Source: Isohypsibius dastychi
Taxonomy: Eukaryota; Tardigrada; Eutardigrada; Parachela; Isohypsibiidae
NCBI GenBank assembly: GCA_034696485.1
Contig: JAQIWT010000195.1
Span: forward strand, 1 to 29,114
DNA length: 29,114 nucleotides
Direction: 5' to 3'
Shown here one piece after another: positions 12,073-22,597 of the stretch. The notes under the pieces were generated by a model. The model ran no database searches. It was not told where the DNA came from and saw only the letters and a list, made by a program, of their open reading frames with translations. The position numbers and the translations under genes were made by a program. Position 1 is the first letter of the stretch. The number at the start of each line of letters is the position of its first letter.

Positions 12073-12199
12073 GAATGATAAATTTCTGACTAGATTTCAT
12101 AAACTGGGAGATCCACAAATTTAGGCAGCAGATTTTCTGAGAAAATTAGTGCGACGGGTAGAAACTTTAAGAACCGAGAAACAAAATAACCCTATTCAT

Positions 12200-15100
12200 T
12201 CACAAAGGAGAGGCCGGAGGAGAGCTCATAGAAGAAATTGAATTGAAGTTTGTTGCCGGCAATCCAGAATCTGTACTGGATGTATCCACCCGCAACTTGG
12301 CTCTTGGGGATCGAGTTGGTGACGAATCGGAACGGTGATGGTTAACACTGATGGAAGGCATCGGAAACGATGCTCCGTTGGTCTTCCTATTTGCGTAAGG
12401 TGATGTTGGAACGGTCCGACTTTCCGCAATATTCGACGACCTTTCATGGTGAGTCAGTGCGCCCAGAGAGATTTTGTAGATACGGAAGGGTTTCTTGTTG
12501 GTACTTGGAGCTGGAATATTAAGAACATTTTGTCGAGTAAATTTGTCAAGCTAATTTTTTCTAATTGTTCTGATGAATATCGGTGAATTGCGTTTCTGAC
12601 GTACAGTTCGGGCTGGATGGAATGCTGTTGTTGGCCATACTGTTCGATTCCCTGAGGGATAAAACTACAGGAGTGGTTTCCCGGTTGGATACAGAAGCAG
12701 TTAGTGGATACAATTCCGGTGCAGTTGTAGCAAAATAAATATCCGTTTTTGATGTAAGCAATTTCATGTTTGGCATTGTTGCTGAATAAACTAAATTCCC
12801 ATTGATTAACAGCCGAATTTCCACTCCTTCCGCATTGAATGCCAGTATATAAGGAGAGGCGCAAACTAAAAAAAAATTTCGTATAAAAATGTCATCAATC
12901 AAACTGAGCCCTCAAATTAAATTATTGAATATAAATTCTGACGTATTTTCTATATGTATACATACTTATGTCTTCCGGCACAGAACACCACTGAAAATCA
13001 AAGTCCTTTGTATCTTGAGAAACATCCAGTTTTTGGAAGTGACATGTATCTAAAAATACAGTTGGCCATCAGTTATTGTTGTTCTTACATCTGAAACAAT
13101 ACTCACTGTGATAACAAAGCAAAAACTCTTTCTCGTCATCCTCGCAAACATCCAAGGCGGCAATCAAATTACCCTGCACAACAGTAAAATAAGTTGCTAT
13201 CTTTAACATACTAACACTTAATCTTATACTTTTCCGGACTCCGTCTGGAACAAGTTGATAACTTCACCAGTTCGTTCGTTGATCAAATCAAACGAGCTTT
13301 TATAGCCAACGCAGACACGATTCTCCGTCGCAGTCGGTCCATCAATGAGGGTCACCAAAACCGGTGATTCATTCAAATTTAACTCTTGAACTGGCAAGAA
13401 CCCATTGGCGGTTTCTTCATCCTGAGCGAGGCTGGTGTAAGCCAGAGAGTGTTTCCACTGTAAAAGCAATAAATATGCTTTCAAAAACAGCTTTAAAATA
13501 TGAGTGGGTGCGTACCTGAAAAAGGATGATTTTCCGGCTGAATGCGATCGCCATTCGTAAATGATTTCCGGTAGGGCGATTCAAGGTGAAAAATAAGCAG
13601 CCTTTGCTTCCTTCAATGCGGTGATCTTTGCAGTCGGTTTTTGTGTAGAATGCAATTGGTTCTGATTCAAAGTCTTTCAGTCGAAAAACGTAAATTTTGC
13701 TCTCTTTTCCTTTATCCATGCGGACAACGATAAGCCCATATTCTTCTATCACAGAAATCTGGCGGATCATGACGGAGCGTTCGAAAATGGGGTATGGCAT
13801 GATCCCTTCTGTAAAGATCAATGTCAAATTTGAGACCACATTTTATAGTTTACAATATATTGAATGAATACCTTCGATAACAAAAGCACCTGACGTCTCC
13901 GTGGCGAGAATTAATCGGTCATTCCCCCAGGAATCTCCGCAAACGATGTCATAAGTAAAATCGGGGAAAAAACATTCCGGCTGCCATGGCTGAAAAATAA
14001 AACAAACTTCAGAAACGAAAAACTTGAATGTTTGAAAATATTTTCTTATGCTAATTTATAAAAAAAGTATCCTCAAGAAAATATTTCAGTTTAAAAGCTG
14101 ATCACGCAGCGTTTTTTGACAAAATGGTAACAAATTACAACAAATAACAGTGAAAGGATAAATGTGAGATCGCGAACCTCTTTCTTTGGTAAAGTTGAGC
14201 TGGCCAAGCTCGTCGGAGCGTCGCCCTTCATGATTGTGTCAAGTTTCAAAGCCTGACCGATTCTGGAAAACTCCATTTTCCTTGTTTCCTCCTTTTTGTT
14301 TGACGATTTTGTTGAGTCAACCAGAGCGTCACTAAAAGCTCGCCGGGAGAGCATTGCCTGGTAATCACCTTATTATGTTCAGGAAAATCGATAAGTTCAA
14401 TTTTCTAACCTTGTTGTTGTCACCTTGCGTGTGCTCGTTGTAAAGATCTCTCAATAACGAGTCCAGTGTTCGTTCCCGTTTCTGAGCAAAAACTGGCGTA
14501 TTGAATGTGGCTTTTTCGCCGTTGATACCTGAAAATATGCCATCGGTTTCAAACGTTTCTTTGACATCTGATATTGACGCCACGGTCAAGACTTCAAATG
14601 GTATAATCTTCTTGACTTTGACTGCAATAGTCACGGTGTTCCAATTTTCGTGATTCAAGTAAACCTTAGTTTGTTCAGATTTCACATATAATTTGCGAGT
14701 TTTTGAATATTATATTTCGATTACATATATAACACTATATTTAAGAATGATAAATATGCAGTTGTGCGTATACTAAGAGTTGTATTAAATATTGATTGTG
14801 AAATTTTTGAAAGTTGGTCATCTGTTATTGTCTTATCAAAATAATTCCTATGGAAGTATATTTTATACAATTTATTTTATGCAATTCTGCACAACTGGTT
14901 CCATTTAATATAAATTATACACAACTTTCATTTCATATTTGAAATGATAATAGCATCATGATATATTTCAGTTACTCAGTTCCTGGATTTTCAAGCACGG
15001 ATGCCTGTCAGATTCCCATATTTGTCTGTTTAAAACATAATATGCAGTCATGAGAGTGAATGTGAATCAATTATCGTTAAAAACAGAATTTTATGACACA

Positions 15101-18100
15101 CTCACATTTAACGATGAGAAACTCCCTGAATTCCTGGACGTCGTGAAAGAGCGGCGGCACCGGCAAGGGAGGGCCAAACAACGGTACAGACTCTTCGGAG
15201 AAGACTTGCAATCGATAACCGCTGTTTTCCGAGTCCCACCAGACAGCCGCAAACACGTCTGGAAAAAAATGTTGTCTCCTCGAATCACGTAACTAATCGC
15301 TTCAAAATGAGGATAACTCACGAGTAAACTGGGATTTCACCATCGACGGTTTGAATGATGGCGTTTCGCCGGATGGACCGTCGCAAAAAACAATATTGAC
15401 AATGTCATTGCCAATGTGCCGTTTGCGCTCGACTTGTTGTGGATTCTCAGATGAGTAAGGCAGTAATGGGGAAATATGGAACATTATTTCATGGCCTTCG
15501 TAGACCGTGTAGATCGACTCTGTTCCTGTTGTATTACCTAATAATCAAATTCATATGATTCTAAAATCATCAGAACTTTAAGACAAATTCTAACAACGAA
15601 TATAAACCACAAATTTTGTATTCGTTTTTACTTTAAGGCATGCGAGGCAGAAGTCCTGTTTGCCATCATTAGCGATTAAACAACGCAATCAATATTCATT
15701 TGATCTTTGAGGCCATGACAAGGGTAACCGGAAACAACAGAGTTGAGAAAGAACTCACTTTTTGTATCCAGTCCGCCACGATATCGATCCCATCCTTTCA
15801 GCTGGACGCGTTCCCCCAGAAGAGCGACAAACTTGTTGAACATGTCACTTCCGGTTTCTGTGTGGGAGAAAAAAATTGTAAATGATCATAGTCATTTAGG
15901 CGAATGCGGAACAACAAGCCGCTCGTTAGAATCGGGAACTCCTATTTGCCCAAACTTTCACGAGACAAATAATTAAAGACCGACAATCAAGCACGTGATT
16001 AAAAATAAGGCTTTGTCAGGGTTCCAGAAAAACTACCAGGAGAATTTTATATTCGAACAATGCTGTTATCAGCTTCTTAATTCGAACAACGCAATTTCTT
16101 GGTGGCAATGTCGGTTATAACAGTATTGTTCGAATATTGAATTCTCCTGGCAGAGCTCTATGTTCAACGTGATCAACAGAGACACAGATAACTTAATAAA
16201 AAATTTCGAACCGATTTCATTTCAGACTCTTGTAAGGTAGACATTTTTAAAGAAATAATGACAGAAAGCGTTAGTCCGAACGTTTTCTGGCAATTACGTT
16301 GTATTCTTAAAATTATTGTACTCTATCCTCCCGATAAATCGGTGGTAAGCTGTTTTGATTCAGTAAATCAGGACCGCACCGCGTCTGTGTACCAACCGGA
16401 CCCCGCAGTCTTGATTGACTAAATCAAAACTCTATACCACCGATTTATCGGGAGGATAGAGTAATTAAATCCATTTGGCACTATTTCATTTCAAAGCTGA
16501 CATTATCAGCTAACAACAGTACTTACTATTACTGAACATTTCGTTATCTGTGGTTTGTCCCGGTTGGAAGCAGATCACGCCAAATTTAAAGTTCACCGAT
16601 CCCTCCTGTTCCTCCAAAAGAAGGAGATCCTTTCAAAAAAAGGAATTAGGGAAAGTCAACACGCATTCGATTTGAACTTTTTTGCCTCGTGTTGACAAAG
16701 TCCATAAAAACCTACTTTGATAATAGAAGGCGTCAGAACTTCCTTGGGACCTTTTTCAATTTTGTTCATCCTTGAGAAGCAACTTAACAAGGTTCGCACA
16801 GTTAACGATTTTCCCGGATTGAAAGGCAGGCAGATTTTTTCCGTTCCCTGAAATTTACACGCAAGCCAACGTCATTGCACATTATTAAATGAAAGATTGA
16901 TTCCTTGTTTTTCACAGCTCACACTTGAGCACATGATAGAAAGGCCAAAATACACAAGGATTTCACTCACGGTTTTCCTCCAGAGAATTGCACGATATTG
17001 TTGAATCTGGTGGTCATTAGCATCTGAGAGCAGAATTGATAAAACAAATGGATTCTTGTCCGAATCCAGGCCGACGTAATTCTGGTGATCTGGAAAATCA
17101 AATGAATAAATTAGTTTAATGCCTGAAGATTGTTTACGTTCAAAACATCGACTAATTATGTTTCCAAACTTTTTATAACGAACACAATACACAAGAAAAC
17201 TTACATCGTCCAAGGAAATATTTGAAGTACCATCTCGTTTGATATTCAGGATTCTCCAGTAGTGGAGTGGATGGGGAATGATAGGGATCGCTTTCCCGGC
17301 CTCGACGCTCTCCTGTTTCCACACGAAAACGGCTTCCATCTTCATTTTCTTCCGATCTCCTTGCCAGCTAAAAAAAACAACGCATATTTAAAATACTGTG
17401 TATTCATAACAACCAATAAAATATTGAATTTAATGGTAAGTGAATTGTAAATGTTCACTTCTTTTTAATGAAAAGACATAAAAGTAAGCACTGCAACTAG
17501 ACGGGCGACGCATTGATTAAATTCTCGCTCCAAGCGTGACTAGATCAAATGAATGACGCTTATCAATCAGATTTTCTTGAGGTGCAGGTTAGAGCTGAGA
17601 ATATATTCTATGAATATACCAAAAACCATTTACTGCTTGAAAAATAGTCGCTTTGATGTACAGAGTTAAGCCGACGATTAGCCTTTAGATTACGACTAGT
17701 AGAAATATTTGCAAAAGAGCAGTGGCCCGGAATTACGAGCTTCACTTGATTAGTTTGCTTAAAAGATAGTAATGACCTCCCATCATCATGCGAGGGGTTT
17801 GAATTACAAATGCGGATTCACTTTCATCTTGCAAAGTATTGTACAAAATAGCCCTCCAAGTCCAAACTGAACTTTTCAAATAAAAATTTCAAATTCCGGT
17901 TTTAGTCTTTGTCGGTCAATACAGACAACATGAAAATAATTCTGATTGAATAAATTAAACTCACGCGTAAAAAGGTACAGTAAACATCAGAAGTGAGTGC
18001 TATTTTCAGCCACTTTAATACCATGACAAATAACTGCACGAATTCACGCGGCTTAATCAATTTCCGGAAATTAATCAGTGGCAGGAGAAAAACAAGCTGC

Positions 18101-18550
18101 GGGGATCACCATGCCGCCAAAAACGTAAGGGACGACCTTTGAATGTGAGGACTTTCACCTCGTGCAATGCAATCAGTTAAATATCTGCCACAACAAAGAT
18201 TACTCCTGCCACTCATTAATTAGCTTAATGCAAAACCACATTAAAGAAAGACAGTTAGTATTGACGAATTCTTACCAGCTCGACAGATCCGTAATGTTTC
18301 CGGCTGAATATTCCTCTTCGAGTGACCAGATCCGCGGTTGGCGAGCTGGAAAAAGGACAAATGGTTAATTGTTCGTCATGTTCATGAATAGCTGAATAAT
18401 GATTTACAAATTCAGGATATACCTTTGAGTTCGTTTTCGAAAATTATGTAAATTATCTGGTTCCTCAAAAATGATATCCTCGAAAACCACCGGAAGAATA
18501 ACTTTAGAGACGGTGAGCGATTTTGATCGGTCTCTTTTGAAACCGAGCAT
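12200..18550 (-). CDS. GARNL3: GARNL3-type Rap/Ran-GAP and CNH domain protein, 18 coding exons
   Basis: Exons, 5' to 3': 18550-18423, 18345-18276, 17367-17205, 17089-16971, 16847-16716, 16629-16527, 15857-15759, 15537-15322, 15258-15106, 14528-14410, 14357-14178, 13989-13872, 13808-13516, 13457-13230, 13173-13107, 13049-12966, 12865-12605, 12510-12200; 2844 nt, 947 aa, continuous phase. Strong family matches are SRKHYGSVEL (exon 2), TRWYFKYFLG (exon 3) and YRAILWRKT (exon 4). Exons 5-9 hold the Rap-GAP domain; RKRHIGNDIVNIVF contains the Asn (about residue 315) equivalent to the catalytic Asn thumb of Rap1GAP, so GAP activity looks intact. INGEKAT and FAQKRERTLD, then RRAFSDAL and RIGQALKL, lead to a citron-homology (CNH) domain (about 495-800), then a Ser/Pro-rich tail. 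Human GARNL3 is about 1013 aa. It presumably acts in the cytoplasm on a Rap-type GTPase; its real substrate is unsettled. The last donor (12604, CT/GTACGT) and the first exon are least certain. Confidence 0.93.
14529..15105 (-). other. GARNL3 intron between Rap-GAP exons, AT-rich
   Basis: This is a 577 bp phase-1 intron (donor GTGAGT, acceptor TATTTTCAG). It is clearly AT-rich, with small hairpin-forming stretches such as TTTCATATTTGAAA around 14933. No gene or mobile element was identified. The open frame that runs into it from the following exon is read-through and is not coding. Confidence 0.6.
16036..16150. mobile_element. Fold-back / MITE-like element with 34-bp arms
   Basis: The left arm 16036-16069 (CCAGGAGAATT...) and right arm 16117-16150 (...AATTCTCCTGG) are reverse complements over 34 bp with three mismatches, separated by a 47-bp loop. 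No clear target-site duplication flanks the arms, so it may be an old or end-eroded MITE, or simply a hairpin. It lies in the GARNL3 intron 15858-16526. Confidence 0.6.
16321..16461. mobile_element. TA-flanked MITE (Tc1/mariner-like), 141 bp
   Basis: Terminal inverted repeats of 27 bp match perfectly: they begin CTCTATCCTCCCGAT at 16321 and end with its complement at 16461. Partial pairing continues inward (TTTTGATT on both sides). The element is bordered by TA on each side (16319-16320 and 16462-16463), the duplication made by Tc1/mariner transposases. It has no coding capacity, so it is non-autonomous. Its core (about 16370-16415) is GC-rich against the AT-rich intron. The perfect arms suggest a fairly recent insertion. 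Confidence 0.85.
17368..18275 (-). other. GARNL3 intron 2
   Basis: This is a 908 bp phase-0 intron (donor GTAAGA, acceptor TTTTTAG). No repeat, RNA gene or additional exon was recognised. Confidence 0.6.
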
Positions 18551-19400
18551 TTTGACAATCCTCGTCACGCGAAAAATACAGATTTGAAATGAATGAAAAC
18601 GATTCTCATTTGGCTTGTTCCCATCAAAGCGTATTTCCGGTATATGAGACGATCATAAAAGCGCTGGGATGCAATCGCTCTTTCAGCTCCCCTCAAACAA
18701 ATCACATTCGACATAAAGCCCCAATTTTATGATGCTTTAATAACGCTGCCAATAGTCCATTAAATGCGGATGAACAGTATCGCCACCGACCAACACTCCT
18801 AAAACCGTCAGCTGGAAAACGCTGCGGTAAGGAAGGAAAACAGCTTGCGGCAAGCAAGCAAGTAAGCGCCGGCGAAACAGTAATATCGGTGTTGATTCAA
18901 GTTAAAATAATTATCTGGGTAAAGCTCTCCTCGTGACGATGTTGACTCGAATCGACAACCCAGCGGGGAAGACAAGCCACAGCTTCGTACCGGCGAAAAA
19001 GTAACAATAACACCAGGAACAAGTCGAGACTCTTGCAAATTATCGCATCAAGCCAGAATGGACGAGTGAGTATTAGGTCTCCTTTGGAGATCAGGCGTGG
19101 ATTTACAACTGCCTTCCTCATCCCATTCTATTCCAGAGAGCGAATAAGGGTATACAGGACGTGCACGCAAAGTCGATAATGTCCGCTCGGAAGCTGTGAG
19201 TTTTAATGCAATTTTATTGAACGTTAATCTCATTCCTGCTCTACCGAATCCGGCTTATCACCCCTCTACCCTCGTTTTAAAACCTACAAGATGCTTTTCT
19301 TGTCGCACTTTGCATTTCATTTGCATTTCACACAAATCTGTTAACATTTTTTTGGAAAGAGTTAACGTGCTATGGTCAAAACTATTCTATCGCTAGAGAT

Positions 19401-19438
19401 AATATACATATAGATATATATATATACAAATATATATG
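19401..19438. repeat. AT-rich microsatellite-like tract
   Basis: Alternating AT runs interrupted by single C or G bases (ATATACATATAGATATATAT and onward), of low complexity. No function is implied. Confidence 0.7.
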
Positions 19439-20157
19439 CACTTATGAATATTTATAGATAGATGTAGTTACGTTACATGTTATCCTGACCATATGTCAGC
19501 AACGCCGTTTTTGATAGATCTTTCAGAATAAAAATAACAGATAATATTGAGTGATGGAGTATTGAATTAACATTAATTCTACATACAGCAAGATAATGAT
19601 TTGCTGTGTACTTTAATAACTCATGTTTTTAACGCGTTTGTGGTCCACTTCCTGAAAACATTTTTATTCTAATCACATCGGCCTGATTTTTATTCTGTAA
19701 TCAAACGACGTACAGTACTTTCGCGCACATTAATGGCCAGCATTCAACGTAAAATTGAATTTCATAATAATTTGAAAACACGGATGAGAAAACATAGCTC
19801 AAGGCAGTTTGTAAGCTTGACGTCAATAGGGCACGTTACATTGTTCGAATTTGTTCCACTTCTGGTCACACCTTACAAGAGATTTCGGTTCTAAAATCGA
19901 TTTTTTGCAATGTGCATCAAAGACATCTAACAAGAAACCCGAGGTAATTTCACGTGCCGAACATGTATTTTCAAGTGAGCACTCCGTGGAAGACCGAAAA
20001 CTACATGGAAATTATTTGAAAATCTTCCTCAGTGTCAGAAGTTCATACGCCAGAACAATGAGATGACCCTCTCAGTTCTCAGAATGCAAATTCTATTGCA
20101 AAAATCCAAATTAGAGTGCACTCTTCGAACCGAGCACATCATAGGGATCCCGAAGCA

Positions 20158-20171
20158 GCGCCCTCTGGTGG
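20158..20171 (-). promoter_or_regulatory. CTCF-like site 1
   Basis: On the minus strand the sequence is CCACCAGAGGGCGC, matching all 14 positions of the CTCF core consensus CCASYAGRKGGCRS. It lies 20 bp from a second site in the opposite orientation. Confidence 0.6.
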
Positions 20172-20190
20172 TAAGACAAACAACGTAACG

Positions 20191-20204
20191 CAGACAGGTG
20201 GCGC
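20191..20204 (+). promoter_or_regulatory. CTCF-like site 2
   Basis: CAGACAGGTGGCGC matches the last ten positions of the CTCF consensus (YAGRKGGCRS), in the ACAGGTGGCGC form typical of Drosophila CTCF sites. The three positions after the first C do not match. It points away from site 1. Confidence 0.5.
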
Positions 20205-20346
20205 TTTCTAAACCGTAGTAAATGGCAAAAAAGCAAACACTGTAACAGTGCAAGTCTCTCTAAAAATTAACTAAACAGATCTGGAATTTCAGGATTTTTC
20301 TACAAAAACCTAATGGAATTTCAAGAAAATGCAGCTTTTTTTGCAA

Positions 20347-20372
20347 GAAAAATTTGTTAGAAAAATTTGTTA
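20347..20372. repeat. 13-bp perfect tandem duplication
   Basis: GAAAAATTTGTTA occurs twice in direct succession. This is most simply a replication-slippage event. Confidence 0.85.
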
Positions 20373-22388
20373 TCTAATCAGTACGTTTGTTGTACCGAGC
20401 TTCATTGGAGGCACTTACACAGGTACAAACAACATTGTTGTAATTACATACATAAGAAAATATTCATTATGAACCATTCAATATATCTTCATAACCAAAA
20501 TGAACATCAGTCATTTAGTTTTCATTATTGAAGAAACCTCATTTGTGCGAAGTCCACTCCATTAATTTTATTTGATATTCTGAAGTCCATCTATCGGGAA
20601 ATTCTTTCCTATAATAACACGACAAAAATCTCGACAAATTTAAAGACTACATCGCACGCTACGTAAGATCAAGCATGTTGGCGAAACATTCCTGTCAGAT
20701 TCTAGCTCTCTCGGGAAGCTCCAGAGTGAAATGCCATAATTCTTGTAATATCCGGCCATTCCCGCTGATGTCTTTTATCTCTGCATTCAAAAAAATACCA
20801 AATCGCATCAGAGGCACTTTACATGAATTCCCTATTCGACGCAGAAAGGCAGCGGAATTATCCCTACTGGCGGACTAAGCTCTTTAAGACTGTCCTAAAT
20901 GTGGGATGGCAATGGCCTGCAGGTTGAATGTCTAAAGAGCGGATGAGACTAGTATAATAAAGGTGATTACCTGCGGGGACTTCCATCGACCCATCAATCT
21001 TTCAAAACAGGAACAAAAAATCGGCTCGGTAATCGTTCACAAGAGCATACTCTAATTTTCCTAGAAAATTTGTGGGTTCCTGTAAACACCATCCCGGAAG
21101 CACTTCCCGGCGTACATGAATATAAAAGAGCTCGGACCAACTATTCCGGGATCAGGGCAACAACAAAAAGAAAAGGAGAGTTAGGTTCGCATATGAATCA
21201 TGCCCGTGTTTACTGACTTGAACATTGTATTGCAAACAAAGAAACGATATAATCGACTAACGAATGTCACTCAGGTTTGTTTCATCTAGATCAGGCATTA
21301 CGGTTAAATGAGTAAAAACGCAGTTAGGAAAACGTTTGAGATTAGTAATTACTCACAACGTCATATAGCATTGTACAGTTGCAACTGCAGCACTTAGAAA
21401 ATTGAGCGTTTTCTAATGGTAGAATTGGTTATGTCATGTTAAAGGATTAAATATCACCCATAAAATACAAAATAAAAACAGTTTGCGAACAGAATGATCC
21501 TGAATATGAGCACCAAGTGATGGGTGGTTGATTTCAAATAAAATACACATCTCCCTTTCCCGTACTTGTTATTACAATCTCGTGAAATCCAAGAATGAAA
21601 ACATCTTTCTTTGACCACCCACATATTTTTTACACGAACGAATCTGGAGTCATCAGACAAGTTTTTTCCTGCGACATTGAATCCTTATTTAATGCGGTTA
21701 GTGGGAAACTGGTAAAGGAATAATTTATAGCAATTCACAGGAAAACCGCACAGACTCGATAAAAGCCCGGCAGCTCTAATTTCAAGTCTCATTCAATTTC
21801 CATACGCACTCGAATATGCTGGGCTTTTCAACCTCTTTTTAAGTCTGCCTGGACGCTTCAAAGAGTCACAGCATGGTTTCCGGCAAATAATGGGAGACTT
21901 TGAAGTTTTTCACGGACGCTTATAAATGTTTACAATGTGGTGAAAGTGCTCCCTACCGATCTTCCGCGAGCTTCAACATAACGTACGTACCTAACACCGA
22001 AAATTGGACTTCTCAACTTTCATGCGCTTCAAATAATCGATGATCAAGCAGGTGAAATTAGACCATTAATCATCGGCAAATATATCAAATGAAAGATCAA
22101 GACTTATCAAACAATCACCTCTTGAACCGGCACAAGTTCACACATTGAACAAAGATAAATGATACAAATGAGTCACGGTTTTTTTGGCTCCTAGTCACGT
22201 ACACGTTTTTGATTTGATACATTTTTCAATTACCAAATGCGTAAATGCAACCATAAATATACGCATTATTTTACAGCGCAATATTCAAGATGACTAACCA
22301 AATAATCATAATTATAATTTTTTTGTAAGTAAAAAACGTCTCAGTATATATGGAATTTATTCATCAGCAGAAAGGAACCAAGTCTTAC

Positions 22389-22597
22389 CATGCAATAGTT
22401 ATATCAACATTGGTAAGATCCAAATCAGGCGGGCTGAATTTCGTTCTGGCTAATTTTTTTCCAGTCCCTCGTTTCCGTCGCGAGCCAGTGAATACCCGAC
22501 GAAGGAGTCCCTGTTTTTCTCGGAAAACCACCTCATTTGGATCACGAAGTTCGTTTAATGATCCGAACCGGCGCAATCCTTCAGTGGTGGCGGTCAT
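22389..22597 (-). CDS. Candidate distal alternative first exon of the GARNL3 gene
   Basis: The minus-strand ATG at 22597 is preceded by an in-frame stop 13 codons upstream with no ATG between, and has A at -3. It opens 69 codons plus 2 nt ending at a strong donor, ATG/GTAAGA. The donor is phase 2, exactly what GARNL3 exon 2 (18345-18276) requires, and the same phase as the proximal first exon (18550-18423). Splicing would give a 974-aa isoform with a basic N-terminus (LRRFGSLNELRD, RRVFTGSRRKRG) followed by exon 2, across a 4.0 kb intron. The peptide has a natural charged composition. The opposite strand also has an open frame over this stretch, so coding by the minus strand is inferred, not proven. 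It could instead belong to another gene. Confidence 0.5.

Larger units (their letters stand above)
18551..22388. other. Gene-poor DNA, possibly first intron of long GARNL3 transcript
   Basis: About 3.8 kb without a recognisable coding exon on either strand. It would be intronic for a transcript starting at the distal first exon and would hold the promoter of the proximal one. It contains an AT microsatellite, a 13-bp tandem duplication and two CTCF-like motifs, listed separately. Confidence 0.5.

Noticed and set aside
16872-17345. 157-codon minus-strand frame read as one exon
   Set aside because: It is a mix of two GARNL3 exons, in part in the wrong frame, and the intron between them. The correct frame of 17205-17367 is shifted and gives the family motif TRWYFKYFLG.
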